DNA of 64,000 bases from the NCBI RefSeq assembly GCF_000219625.1, contig NC_018206.1, positions 1,116,001 through 1,180,000 on the forward strand, written 5' to 3'. Positions 22,015 through 33,602 of this stretch are shown here, in pieces; within the stretch, counting starts at the first letter, position 1; each line of letters starts with the position of its first letter. Position numbers and translations under genes: made by a program. The notes beneath the pieces are model-generated. The model was not told the DNA's origin, did not search any database, and saw only the letters and a program-made list of their open reading frames with translations. Source of the DNA: Zymoseptoria tritici IPO323. Lineage: Eukaryota > Ascomycota > Dothideomycetes > Mycosphaerellales > Mycosphaerellaceae.

Positions 22015-23802
22015 ATGGCGTGTCGCCCCGAAAGATCCGCCCGGACCGGCGTCTCTGGCGCTCTCCTCTCCGGTCGCCCCGTCGGCCAACTTCTCCCATC
22101 ACAGCCACCACTACTGAAGCTCCCCACCGAGCTTATCGAACGCATTGCCGAAGTCACCTCTCCGTCCGACCTGCTGTCCCTGCGGCTGGTTTCCCGCAAG
22201 ATCCAGAAGGATGTTTTCCAATGCTTCACCCGAAAATGCATTTCGGAGCGATCGTGCTCGGTCCTGGATCTCAACGGCCTACGCAAGCTCCAATGCATCG
22301 TCTTCGACCATCACCTCTCGCGCTACGTTCGCTCACTCACTCTGCATATGCCAACAAGATTCACTACCACTATGCAAGGCACTGATAGGAAGGAGTATGC
22401 TCCCGACATGAGGGAAGCGCTTCAAGAGGGCCCTGTCCATCAGCTTCAGATCGTTACTATCCTGAGACAGCTCAATATGATCGGACGTTGTTGGCTGTCT
22501 TTGAATCTCACGAGCCGGAGACAGATGTTGCAGCTGCCCTACATTGTGGGATCTGCCGGCGATTGCACTTCCGACAAGATGTCAACATGGGAGCTGTGCT
22601 CGGCATACCCTTTCGTGCAACCACCATCGGTGCTAATACCGTTCACACGATTCGTTGGAAATGAACCCATTTCGGCAGGACTGGCTGGCGCATCGATGGC
22701 GTACTCCTCTGCCTATCACGACTTTCTCGAAGCCGTAGTGAATGGAGCAAGACACTGTATCCACGACATCAAAATCGACGACCTGCGGACCATCGACGTG
22801 CGGTTGTTATTATTGAACTTCGGCGGGACAGGCGAAGACAGCCCAGTCCAGTCATTCGCCAGCCTCCAGACACTACATCTCGTATTGACCACTCTGGCCG
22901 ATGACTGGCAGGATTCTACTCTGTCAGTTCCCCGGGCCTCGAGATCGGCACTCTGGAATTCCCAGCATGCCATGCTTGCTCTCGGCGCTCAAGCAAACAC
23001 CTTCCATCTGCATGGCTCGGACACCATGTACAACTCGCTGTACGACGTTCGCTGGCTGCCCGACGCAATCTATGTCACGGATATCTTGATGTCCAGCGCA
23101 TTCCACAATCTGACAACGTTGTGCCTCCACGGACTTCCTCTCATACCCTGGATCTTCATCTCGGTCGCCCTTGAACACCGCGATACATTGCGGACATTGA
23201 AACTGCATGACATTTTGCTTCATGGGAGATCCTGGAGATTGGCCTTTATGTATCTTGGTTCACACTTCCAAGCTCTGGACAGCGTGTATTTTGAAAATCT
23301 TCGGGCTCAACGTGACCACCGACCTGACCATGAGGGGGAGTTCTGTCCTCTGATGTTCGACGGAGCAGCGCGTCATTACCCAGTGGAATCTTCTCCGGCA
23401 GTCCGCTATTGTATGCCACCTCGACCAGACGATCATGTGCTGCAAGTCCAGGGAGTACAGCTTGTAAAAGAAATTTTGTGCAAGCTGGCTGTCGACGACA
23501 ACTACTACTGCTATCATGACGACTGCAGCGATTGCGCTCTCGACCACGTCGGATTCGACCACGTCGGATTAGACCCCATTTGCGAAACCCTCGCCGACTT
23601 TCGGTCTTCGTTCGCGATACCTGACGGCTCCGATACGAGCGGGTACGGACAATTCATCTCCAGACACTGCCCCAGCTTTCCCGCGAACCTGAGATCGAGG
23701 GTTCAACACTTCCTTGGGTTCCCTATACCCGACTTCGGCCTACCTATCGGTCATGGATCTAGGTTCTTGATGTCCGGACTTCAGTACGGCTGGACCATTT
23801 GA
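22015..23802 (+). CDS. F-box domain protein
   Basis: An intronless 595-codon frame with start context GTCATGGCG. Residues about 33-75 form an F-box: LLKLPTELIERIAEVTSPSD followed by LLSLRLVSRKIQ, with the LP..L...I and L..L.LVS+ positions typical of ascomycete F-box proteins. The remaining roughly 520 residues have scattered Leu-rich and His/Cys/Asp-rich stretches but no repeat type I can name. F-box proteins dock substrates to SCF ubiquitin ligases through Skp1; the substrate here is unknown. A Gypsy element is inserted 214 bp past the stop codon, so the 3' region may be affected, but the coding frame is intact. Confidence 0.85.
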   Translation: MACRPERSARTGVSGALLSGRPVGQLLPSQPPLLKLPTELIERIAEVTSPSDLLSLRLVSRKIQKDVFQCFTRKCISERSCSVLDLNGLRKLQCIVFDHHLSRYVRSLTLHMPTRFTTTMQGTDRKEYAPDMREALQEGPVHQLQIVTILRQLNMIGRCWLSLNLTSRRQMLQLPYIVGSAGDCTSDKMSTWELCSAYPFVQPPSVLIPFTRFVGNEPISAGLAGASMAYSSAYHDFLEAVVNGARHCIHDIKIDDLRTIDVRLLLLNFGGTGEDSPVQSFASLQTLHLVLTTLADDWQDSTLSVPRASRSALWNSQHAMLALGAQANTFHLHGSDTMYNSLYDVRWLPDAIYVTDILMSSAFHNLTTLCLHGLPLIPWIFISVALEHRDTLRTLKLHDILLHGRSWRLAFMYLGSHFQALDSVYFENLRAQRDHRPDHEGEFCPLMFDGAARHYPVESSPAVRYCMPPRPDDHVLQVQGVQLVKEILCKLAVDDNYYCYHDDCSDCALDHVGFDHVGLDPICETLADFRSSFAIPDGSDTSGYGQFISRHCPSFPANLRSRVQHFLGFPIPDFGLPIGHGSRFLMSGLQYGWTI

Positions 23803-24016
23803 GTGATGGGTGATGGTTGCATTGCTTCATCTCAGCGACGAAGATGGCTGACGCATGCCGAGCGGTTTCTGTCGGGTTTGGGCTGGTCAATACGCAATAT
23901 TGTTTTTCTTTTTGGGCTATAGGTGTTCATGCGGCGCATTTCAGGTAATAATGGAATGGACACTTCCCTTCCTACTTCTCATGATGATCGTGTGGGAGCT
24001 ACTTCAATCATAACAG

Positions 24017-24190
24017 TGTTCAAAAACACCAAAAACCTCGCTCAGGTTTACTTGAACCCTTGAAGCCTTAGGCACCGTTTTACTTGAAGGCTCGTTATTA
24101 TCATATAACTCGCTCGTTTTAGTTAGTCTATATAGCTTAAGGGCCTCCGCCCTTATAAATGAGTATTATTCTTTTTCCGCTTTTTGATCA
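24017..24190 (+). repeat. 5' LTR of Gypsy copy 1
   Basis: 174 bp, TGTTCAAAAACACC to CTTTTTGATCA. Its differences from the 3' LTR are CA/TA or TG/TA transitions. Confidence 0.95.
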
Positions 24191-24192
24191 TC

Positions 24193-24206
24193 TGGTAGCT
24201 AAGAGC
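24193..24206 (+). other. Primer-binding site of Gypsy copy 1
   Basis: TGGTAGCTAAGAGC, two bases after the LTR, starts with the TGG complementary to a tRNA CCA end. The tRNA cannot be named because RIP has altered the site (copy 2 reads TAG here). Confidence 0.6.
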
Positions 24207-24707
24207 ACTTAAGGCGGCTCCTTAGCCGTCTTACCGGCTAGCTCTGCTACTTAAGGGTTAGAGCTGGCCGGATGCTCGATTTATTGCCTATTTAATTAAA
24301 CTAGCTTAAAACGACTCTAGTTTAAGACCTCCTTAGACCTATAGACTATACCGGACCTTCTACTTAGACTATACACCTAACTAGAAGTACCGGGTTTTCT
24401 ATAGCTAGGGGTCCTATATATAGCGATTTACTCGGCGGTGCTATATATGCTAGATTGCTAACTTCTACTTAAACGTTAACGCAAAACTCGTTTTGCCTTA
24501 AGTTTAAGACTTAAAGTATAGAATTACCGCACTTAAAACTAGTTACCTAAACACTTAAAGCGCGCCGTATTTAAACACGATAATAGCTAGAGCTGCCTAG
24601 CCGCTTAAGGAACTACAAGGAGGAAGTTATAACCCTTTAAGTTACCGGAAGCAACAATAATAGCAACTTAATTTAGTTCGATTAACAACCTATCCTACTA
24701 AGACAAG

Positions 24708-26180
24708 ATGTCCGTTACTAGCTAAGCCGAAGGAACTATAGAGCTTCCTTCCTCCTACGACTTAAACCTAACAGTCGCTAAAGGAGAAAGGCTTAAGGGA
24801 GATAAGTAAGGCTATCTAAGCCTAATTAACGAACTTAATCGCATTAAGGAACGAGGTAGCAATGCAGGGGCGGCACTATCTACTACTGCTCGTCTCTTCC
24901 TTAAAGGAGATCCTTAGACGGATCCCCTAGCTCCACTTAGAGCTAATGTTACCTTCCGAACTCCTACTTAACTAAGCCGACCTGCTGCTGCGAATAAAGG
25001 CTTAGGCCCTACTCGTTTTAGCGAACATATAGCCGCCTTAAGGGAGATAGAGGAACATATTAATCGACTTAAAGCGGACTCTATCCGACTTTAAGCCGAG
25101 AACGCCCGCTTGTCCTAGGAGCCTGTTCGAGCAGGATCTGCCAACAGGCCTATCCGGGGACTAAGCAAGCTAGGAGCTGTACGGTTTAAGCTATCCCTAT
25201 ATCGAGGAGATGACCCTAGACACGGCTTAAGTGACGATAAGGGACCAAGTCGTCCCTATCGCTATACGTCTAGAACACTAGGTAGGGATACAACTCCCCT
25301 TAATTCCTTAGATACTTCTATTAAGGCTTCCGTCCGGGTACTAGAACTATACTAGGGAGACACTCGAAACAACGCTACTAATATCTGGGTTAGGTCTATA
25401 GAGCGTTACTTAAGGTCTTAGATTGCCCTAAGATAGAGGGGTATCCGCCTATCCGAAGCTAACCTTATCGAATTAGTAGGTAGCTAGATATAGCGTAACG
25501 CCCTTACTTAGTAGGAGGAACAGGAAGAGACTTGTAGGCTTAAAATTATCGAGGGAACCTATACCCTTAACTTAATGCTCGGCAACCTCGTCTCCTATTT
25601 CTAAGATTATTATTACTAAGAGAAGCTCTAGAGACAATACCGAGCTCTTAAGCAAACAGGAGGTGTTATTACCTTCTATTACAAAATCCTCTCTGTAGCT
25701 CGTATACTTAAGCTAAGGCCTAATAACTTCTCTAATGCTACTGTCTTCTTTAATAGGCTTAAGCTATTAATCCGAGCGGAGCTTATTCGACACAAGCTTA
25801 CCCCTTAAAAGGCTGGACTGTAGGAGATTATAGACTAGGCTTAAGCTATTAATGCAGCTAACTAGGAGGTCGTAGATTCTTAAAAGGGCCCGAGAATGGA
25901 TACCCCTGCCTTTAAGGAAAACCGCAATGCTCTTGCTCGAAAAGCCTTTAAGCTAAGAAAGGTAAACAAGACTATAGTAGAGTATGTTGCCGCTGCCCTT
26001 AAACATATAGCTACCGACAACAACTCTAAACCTTAAGAGTATTCCTTAAAGTGCTATAACTACAGAGTCGCCGGACACACCTAGTATCGCTATTAGAAGA
26101 AGCTTAAGCTAGACTTGTAGAAGAAGCAGGACGACTACAATAGACGCAAGGGGGGCTTAAGTAAGCCGACAAAAAAATAG
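24708..26180 (+). pseudogene. gag: gag of Gypsy copy 1
   Basis: Reading frame from ATG 24708 to TAG 26178-26180, about 490 codons, with many internal TAG/TAA. The middle part has the Lys/Glu/Leu-rich helical texture of capsids. Near 26,045 KCYNYRVAGHT-stop-YRY is a damaged CCHC zinc knuckle: the second and last Cys positions now read Tyr (TGT/TGC to TAT) and a Gln is TAG. The frame ends on the A7 slippery run used to enter pol. Confidence 0.85.
26171..26177 (+). promoter_or_regulatory. Candidate -1 ribosomal frameshift heptamer, gag-pol, copy 1
   Basis: A AAA AAA in the gag register, directly followed by the in-frame TAG at 26178. Slipping back one base opens the pol frame (IDSDSDAKDSK...), which then continues to the integrase. 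The same seven A's and the same phase occur in copy 2. Confidence 0.8.
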
Positions 26181-29100
26181 ACAGCGACTCAGATGCTAAG
26201 GATTCTAAGTCGTCTGTTGCGTCGCCCTTATTGCTTAGGACCCCTCCTAATGCTTAACTTAACTACCTTAACGCTATAGGACTAAACCTTTTAGTTACCC
26301 CTGGACGCTTGGGTTTAAGTAAGCATTCTGTTAAGGCCAAGTTCCTGTTCGACACTAGGGCTACGCGTATATACGTCTTACGAACGATCGCGGACCAGTT
26401 TCCGGAGGCTTAAGTAGCTATAGATTCCCAGACCGTAGTTCTGCCTGACGGCACAGCAATAGAGACAACCCTTAGGGTTAAGCTGCCTTACTAGCTGCGT
26501 AACTTTAAGGGGGAAATCACTGCCCGAGTGCTTAATCTCGCTAATTACGAGGTAATCCTTGGCCTTAAATAGTTTAGGCAGTACTGCCCGACTATTAATT
26601 TCTTTACGAACAAGGTGTACTTATACGACAACGGTGTTAAGTATGCTATACTATGCTCTGGATACGCTCCTAACTTAAGGAGCGTTCCGGTAGATAAGGA
26701 CCTCTATTCCCTTAAGGAACTAGAGGACTTACTTAACGTTAATCCCGACATACCCTTATATCTCTTAAACATAGATAAATACTAGGAGCGGCAGCAGGAG
26801 AGGGAACGCGATCTTAAGGACGACCCTATGTCCCTTAAGGAAGACGACGTTCCTCCTCCCTTAAGTAAGGAACCCAGCTTAAGCCGCATTATCCTAGACA
26901 ACAGGGATCTATTTAGATCTTCCTTGCCTAACAAGCTACCGAAGGACCGGTTTATTATGCATTTAATCGACACCGGGGACTACAAGCCGATTAATTAACA
27001 GCCTTACTAGCTGTCTTATGCCCAATCGCTTAAACAGGAGTCTTAAATTAAGGAACTCTAGAAGCGTAGGTTAATTAACAAATCCTAATCGGCTTAGGGA
27101 AGCCCTGTGTTACTTGTACCTAAGCTAGGAGGGAAATAGCGAATGTGCGTTAATTTTAGGGCTCTAAACAACGCTACCGTTAAGGATCGATTCCCCCTAC
27201 CTCGGATTTCTAACTGCTTAGATGCATTTTATAGTTTAAGGTACTTTACTAAGATTAACTTAACCTCCGGGTTCTGGCAATTAAAAGTAAAGGAAGAGGA
27301 CTAGCACAAGATAGCATTTAACACTCGCTAGGGCAAATACTACTTTAAGGTAATGCCTTTTAGCTTATACAATGCACCGGCAAGCTTCTAGAGCTTAATA
27401 AACAAAGCCCTAAGAAAGCACCTTTACAAGACGTATGTAGTTTACTTAGACGACATCGTAATCTTCTCCGAGACTGTAAAGGAGTACGAAGTCTACTTAA
27501 AGGAAGTCCTGGATATCCTACGATTATAAGAGCTGTATTGCTCCCCTAAGAAATGCTATATTAAGGTTAAGGAATTCGACTTCTATAGGCACCGAGTAAG
27601 CTATAATTAAGTTAGGCCTATAGAAGACAAGATCTCTATTATTAGAGACTAGCTATAGCCGACTAACGCTTAAGAAGTACGGCAGTTTATTAGGCTAGCT
27701 TCCTTCTACCGCAAGTACGTTAGAAACTTTGCTAGGCACGCTGCTCTACTGTCAGACCTCCTTAAGGAAGATAACTTGCTGCTGCGTGCTAAGAAGAAGC
27801 GCCCTATTAAGTAGACTGCCTAGTGCACTATCGCTTTTGCGAAGCTTAAGGAAGCCCTATACAGCGAGCTAGTGCTAATTATGCTAGACACTAAGAAGCC
27901 CTTTATTATTAAAACGGATATAAGTAAGTAGGCGCTTAGTGCAGTCCTACATTAAGCTAACTCTAATAGGAAATTGCATCCGGTTGCTTTCGAGGGCTAT
28001 AAGCTACAAGGGGCAGAACTAAACTATCTAGTGCACGAGAAGGAGCTCCTTACTATTAAGGAAGCCCTTCGAAAATGGAACTACTACATCGACAATAAGA
28101 TTAAGACTTAAGTAATTACAGATTACTATAGCCTATAGTACCTAAAAACCTCGAAGACTCTAACTAAGCGGCTTGCACGCTAGATTAAGGAGTTTTAAGC
28201 TTATAATATCGACATCCGCTACCGCAAGGGGAGTAAGGCTATAGTCCCTAATGCCCTCTCCCGCCGGCTAGACTTAATAGAAGGTACCCTAGCTAATATA
28301 GCCGGGGAGGGTTCTACATAGCCTAGGGATTAATTACTTAAACCCGCGGACTTCTTAACTGCTTTGCCCTACTCCTTTAAGGAGAACGCTACAAGGGGGA
28401 CGATTATACGAGGATTCTCCGAGCGTAAGGTAGTTAATAGAGTAATCTATTTTAAAACTATAGGGGAGATGCCCGAGAACAAGAAGCTAAGCCGCTTAAT
28501 TAAAAAGAAGGTGTTAGATCTTGTCCTTAAGGACGACCTCCTGTATTATCGCGAGGCTAATAGAAGCCTTGTACCCTACGTAGATCTGGAATTCCGGTAG
28601 GACTTCCTTAAACGCTACTATAATAACTACAGGCACTTCGCATTGCCCGGCGTCTACAGCATTCTTCGAGCGAGGGGCTAGTAGTAGTTACTTAAATAGG
28701 ATGTTTATAACTACGCTTCTACTTGCCCTTAGTATTAAGCTACGAAGAAGAAGTCCCGGAGTCCCCTATAGGAGCCGCGATTCTACTAAGCTAATTCTAA
28801 GCTTAAGCTATTTAAGCGCTAGGCGATTAATGTTGTCGGTCTAATGCCTATTACACTTAATAGTAACAAGTATATTATTACAGCCGTAGATTATGCTACT
28901 AGTTAGCCGGTCGCAAGGGCTACCTTAAATTAAGAAACCGAGATAGTCGCTCGCTTTGTTTAAGAAGAGATCTATACGAACTTTAGACCCCTAAGGGAAG
29001 TCCTTAGCGATAATAGATCGAACTTTATAAGTAAGGCGTTTAATATCCTTATAGATACCCTTTAAGCCAACTATAAGCTAACGACGCCCTACTACCCCCG

Positions 29101-30370
29101 TACAAACGGGAAGGTTGAAGCCTTAAATAGTATTCTTGGCCGGATCCTTTCTAAAATGTACTACGGTAAAAGCGTACACGCTTAGGACTTATACCTTCCT
29201 AAGGCGCTGTATTTAAGTCGAATCCGGGCCTAGTCCGGTTATAGATATAGCCCGTTTTTCCTCTTGTTCGGCTAGCAACCCCGAATACTTAAGGATCATC
29301 TGTACCTGCGTCCGATGCAGCTTAAGCCCGAGGATCCTAAATCTAGGCATTAAGTAATGCAGAACGCTAGGACGATTGCCGCAGAAAAGCTGCTTACGAA
29401 AGTAGTAAGAGCCGGCGCTATTAGTAGGCACACCTTTAAGGAGACTAATAGTAAGTTTATCGAGGGAGACTTTGTTCTTGTCTTAAATAAGACTAAGACG
29501 AAGCTCTAGCCGACTTTCGTAGGCCCCTTTAAGGTAATTAAGCAAAGCTAGCTTAGTACGTATACCTTAGAGTCCTACGACGGGTCTGTAGTTAAGCATT
29601 AGGTATATAGTAGTTGCCTAATCCGCGCTAACTATACTAGTTTTAGGGACTGGCAGAAGCGCTATAGACAGGAGATTTTACTTAAGGCCGCTAGCTAGGA
29701 GTTTAAGGACTCCTTGCGTAATAATCTTGCACTTAATTTACGCTTAAGTTTCTCTACTCTAGCGACTATCCCTAAGCAGAAGTAGGACAAGTTATCTTTA
29801 TAGCAGCTTAAACAGTTAGGAGCCCTTCGATTCCTTTTAGGGGAGGGCAAACCTTTAGATTCTTTAAAAACTAACGATTAGCTAAAGTTTTAACATAAGC
29901 TTAAACTCGCTGCTAATAAGATCCGAAGGAAGTATAGAGATGTTTTACGCGCGAATCGAGATAATACTAAGGAGGTAGAGAAACTTAAGGCTACTCTCGA
30001 AAAGAAACATCTTAGGGAGCTAAAGAAGTTAGCACCCTTAAGTTAGCCGGTTATACATCCGGTAAATGTAGTAGCAACATTAAGGGAAGACGCTTAAGTT
30101 AACCCTGTTGTAGCAACTGTTCCTATCCCTACGGAGCCTGTTGTAGAAGGAACAGAAGAGGAACTACTTATAATCCCTTCCGAGCTCTAGGAGACTCTAC
30201 TTAAACCCTAAGGGGAGTCGGGTAATAACGAGGATACTATTGTAGTTGTGCCCCGTCGACGACTACCCTAGAACATAAGGGAAGCTCCTCGTAATCCTAT
30301 AGTACAGCTACGAAGGAAGCTAACCTTTAAGTCTAAACGAAAGGTTAATAAGAGGGCCTAAGTTTAATAG
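26178..30370 (+). pseudogene. pol: pol (protease, RT, RNase H, integrase) of Gypsy copy 1
   Basis: One frame, -1 relative to gag, roughly 1,390 codons with many TAG/TAA. Order: retropepsin (LFDTRAT near 26,350; Gly of DTGAT lost), reverse transcriptase (RMCVNFRALNN near 27,140, KINLTSGFWQLKV near 27,255, VYLDDIVIFS near 27,440), RNase H (VITDYYSL near 28,115, where His became Tyr), zinc-binding and integrase core (AVDYATS near 28,880, VLSDNRSNF near 29,000, NGKVEALN near 29,105), then GPFKVI of the GPY/F module near 29,520. I see no clear chromodomain; a Lys/Glu-rich tail follows. The retropepsin-RT-RNase H-integrase order defines Ty3/Gypsy. Confidence 0.92.
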
Positions 30371-30597
30371 ATCCCCCGGAGGGTTTTCATTTTATGTTTT
30401 TTATACTAAGGCCAGTCCTTAAGTGCTATTATACATTCATTTCGCGCTAGCTTTCTAGCGTCGTATCGCATTGTATTACATCGTATACACAGCCTAGCAG
30501 ATAAGGGGGCTTAGAAAAAAGAAAAACAAGAAAAACAACGCTTTTAGTGCTCCTACTTAAGCCTACGAATTTTCCACCGATCCTACTTAGACCCGAA

Positions 30598-32901
30598 TTA
30601 ACCCTTCTTAGCCTGCTCCCTCTTAGCATCTTCTTCCTTCTTAGTAATAAGCTGCGTCTTAAGGGCTAACATTACCGCCTGCAAGTGTAGCATCTAAGGA
30701 GTGATGCCTTAATTAGCCCTAAGACGCACTTAAGCCTGCGAGAGAGCTATCTAGACGACTTGATATACGAAGTAGCGCTTATTAAAGCAGTTGCGGTAGA
30801 GCTGCTCGATGTGCTCCGTATATACGCGCGTGCGTTAGCTTTCTAGAGGAACTGTTAGGCCCTCTGCGCCGTATGCTTAACGCCTATTGTTAGCCCGAGG
30901 AGCCGTGCTAAAAAACAGGTTCCCCTAGGTAGCGAAACTGCTTAAGGGGAGCACTAGCTTATGTATAAGGCGGCCGGAGAAGGTTGGAATTAGGTCGTAA
31001 TTATTAGTTAAGCCGGTCTGTGCTAGTATTAAGGTCTGATCGATAGCATATAAGAGCCTCTCTCCTTCGTGTATCAGATCTACGAAATCCTCCGCCGCAT
31101 TATAGAACGGTAGGCTTAGGGATTAACGAGCTAGAGCTAGTGCGTTTCGAACCGGAGCTTAAACAGGAGCGGGCATAGTGCTCGGCCGAGGAGGCGGGCC
31201 CCGACGAGTACTTAAACTAGAGGGCACTAGGGTGCCTTAACGATCGCCTGTCGGGAAGAGGGTAGGGCTAGTTTGTTACCCTATGCGGAAGAGTAGAGGT
31301 GCGTTAGCCGGACGGGTCGTACGCCTAGCTTAAGGGTTGTCGCGGCGATACCTATTATCTATAGTTATAGGCATTCCTTAGGCGTAGTTCTCTAGAAGCT
31401 AGAAGGATAAAGGCCTAGCACCCGGAGATCTACCGAACCCCCTTAAAGGATCTAAGTAAGGACGCTCTAGCTGCGAAGGAGTAGTGTCTATCTCCTTACG
31501 AGCAGACAAAGGACCCCTTAAGTTAGGGGAACGAGCTGCAACAGCTATTAAGTTAATATCCTCTATATCGGCGATATTCGTCTAACTAGTAAGGAATAGG
31601 TTAAGCAGCTACGTAACTCTACTAGATCTAGAATCGAAAGGTCTAGGGCTAGAAGGCGGCGGGCTTAAGGGCACTTAGATAGGCTCTTCTGGGAGCGGAA
31701 TTAAGACTTCCTCCTTAAAGTCTACCTACTCGTCCTCCGCATCGTTATTACCTTCCTTAGCCTTCGGGTTCCTCTTCTTAGTCCTAGTCTTTCCCTAGAG
31801 TTTAGAATCTCTAATAGAACAGCGATCGTAGTAGTTAGTGTAGCTGTAGTTAGCATAGCAGCTAAAGCAGCCTCTACTACTGCGGCATAACTTAAAGGGC
31901 CTAGCCTTGCGCTTGCCGGACTTATAGCTACAGTTGCCTTCTTAAGGGCTGCTACCGAGAGCTTAAGTAAAAAGAGAGACTAGACGCTATTACTTGCAGG
32001 CCCTAATAAGGTAACCGTCCGACTTACGCTAGTCCAAGCTGCGTAGATCGCCTAGCTTAAACGCTTAAAGTCTATCGATTAAGGCATTAAGTTAGGAAAT
32101 CGTAAAGGCAGCTAGAAATTGCCGAAGGTACTTAATAGGCGCATTCGACACTATAATTAGACAATACATTACTTCCCTTATTTATACGTCCGTAACCGCG
32201 ATGCGGTTAGAGGCTAGGCTAGGAGTAAGGAGAGCTTTAAGTCGAGCGCCGACAGAGGCGTATATAGCAGTGCTATTAATGTTTCCTTAAAGGTCGAAGC
32301 GATCTAGCTTAGGGTACAAGCTACGAAGATCCGGAGAGCGGTTAAGGACGTTACGAGGCATCGTAGGGTCCTAACCTTGTGCGGCAGTACGACTCCTTAA
32401 GCTACGGCCCTAGTTCGCTAGTTAAGGGTTGCGCTAAGGGATTTCGTAATTGTTACTTGTAGGAGCGCGTATACCTGGTAGCTTAGACCTAAGGCTTAAG
32501 GCAGATATGTTAAGCCTATCGCGATAAGCATCGTATGCCGACTTGTAACCGGTAGCTTGCTTATACCCGAATTTAGTATACTCTATACGGTTACGCCGAG
32601 ATATAATATTAGGCTAGACGTAGAGTTTCCTTAAAGCGAACTTGTCTATTAATTCTTAGGTAGTAGCAGCTCGTAACGGCTGCTTCTTACTACTTAAGAC
32701 CGAGCCGAATGCTTAAGTTAACATCCTTATATCTAAGTATCCGCGCTTAACTGTCTTAATAGCACTTTAAACAGCCTTCGTAGGAGGGAACTTAGGGGGT
32801 AGTTTGCGAGGAGATCGGCGGAGCTACTTGTCGACCTTGTCGTCCTTACTCTTATCATCTTTCTTACGCTTGTCTTCGTTACCCTTCGCTATAGCGACTA
32901 T
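30598..32901 (-). pseudogene. Antisense reading frame of Gypsy copy 1, unknown product
   Basis: Between pol and the 3' LTR the minus strand holds one continuous frame of 768 codons. It runs from ATA (probable former ATG) at 32899-32901 to TAA at 30598-30600, and its internal stops are only TAG/TAA at plausible Gln or Trp positions. The product is basic at the N-terminus (KGNEDKRKKDDKSKDDK), then globular, with a Cys-rich patch (LCRSSRGCFSCYANYSYTN, near 31,860-31,920) in which some Tyr may have been Cys or His, and a Lys/Glu-rich end (TKKEEDAKREQAKKG). I do not recognise a domain. The frame is preserved in copy 2. Antisense genes are known in some plant Tat/Ogre elements; I do not know a fungal counterpart. 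Confidence 0.6.
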
Positions 32902-33299
32902 TGCTTAAGGAGTGTTGTAATGTTGTAAGGTATAGTAATCGTAGACTATGTAAAGGTCTAAGGAAAAGGGAAGGAAAGGGTTGCGGAAGTTAATAAAAGA
33001 GAGAGGGTTTAAAAAGAAGAACGTAGTTGCTTTTGTGCCCTTAAAGGGGCGACCTACTAGTGAATTCGACTACGTACTAGTAGTTACTAGCTTAAGGCTT
33101 GTAATAGTACGTAAATTGGATTATTTACCTACTAGAATTAGCTAGACGATTGTACTTAAGCCCTTACCTTCCGAGCAATTACGGACCTCCTAGATTACGC
33201 TCGTTTATTCGAGATTACGCATACCTACTTAAGAGCATTAGCATATAACCTGAGCCTTTAATTAAGGTTGTTACGAACGCTTAAGGTTACGCATTTACT

Positions 33300-33310
33300 A
33301 AAGGGGAGGA
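33300..33310 (+). other. Polypurine tract of Gypsy copy 1
   Basis: AAAGGGGAGGA immediately before the 3' LTR, the usual plus-strand primer. Confidence 0.85.
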
Positions 33311-33484
33311 TGTTCAAAAACACTAAAAACCTCGCTTAGGTTTACTTAAACCCTTAAAGCCTTAGGCACCGTTTCACTTAAAGGCTCGTTATTATCATAT
33401 AACTCGCTCGTTTCAGTTAGTCTATATAGCTTAAGGGCCTCCGCCCTCATAAATGAGTATCATTCTTTTTCCGCTTTTTGATCA
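33311..33484 (+). repeat. 3' LTR of Gypsy copy 1
   Basis: 174 bp, ending GATCA and followed by the ACAG target duplication. Confidence 0.95.
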
Positions 33485-33602
33485 ACAGGAAGCGAAGGCG
33501 ACGCCAAGGGTAGCATGCGAGACCCTGCCCATTGCGAGGCGTATGCTCATAAGAAATATATAATGGCGTAACACTCAAGGAGATTCGTCAGTCTGTCAAT
33601 CA

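Larger units (their letters stand above)
24017..33484 (+). mobile_element. Ty3/Gypsy LTR retrotransposon, copy 1, RIP-inactivated
   Basis: 9,468 bp with 174-bp LTRs (TG..CA), a primer-binding site beginning TGG two bases after the 5' LTR, a polypurine tract before the 3' LTR, and a 4-bp target duplication ACAG (24013-24016 and 33485-33488). Order: gag, -1 frameshift, protease, reverse transcriptase, RNase H, integrase, then a 2.9-kb 3' region with an antisense reading frame. Numerous stops are TAG or TAA at CAG, CAA or TGG positions, and His codons read Tyr, the pattern expected for CpA to TpA RIP. Copy 2 at 35,209 has the same length. It carries no functional open frame. Confidence 0.95.

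Noticed and set aside
22718..22973. Minus-strand open frames inside the F-box gene
   Set aside because: They overlap a long coherent coding frame and have no domain.
26782..26973. Minus-strand open frames inside the Gypsy copies (also 29213-29431, 37737-38165, 40405-40623)
   Set aside because: Shadows of pol in which RIP removed stops on the opposite strand; the sense frame carries the RT/integrase motifs.
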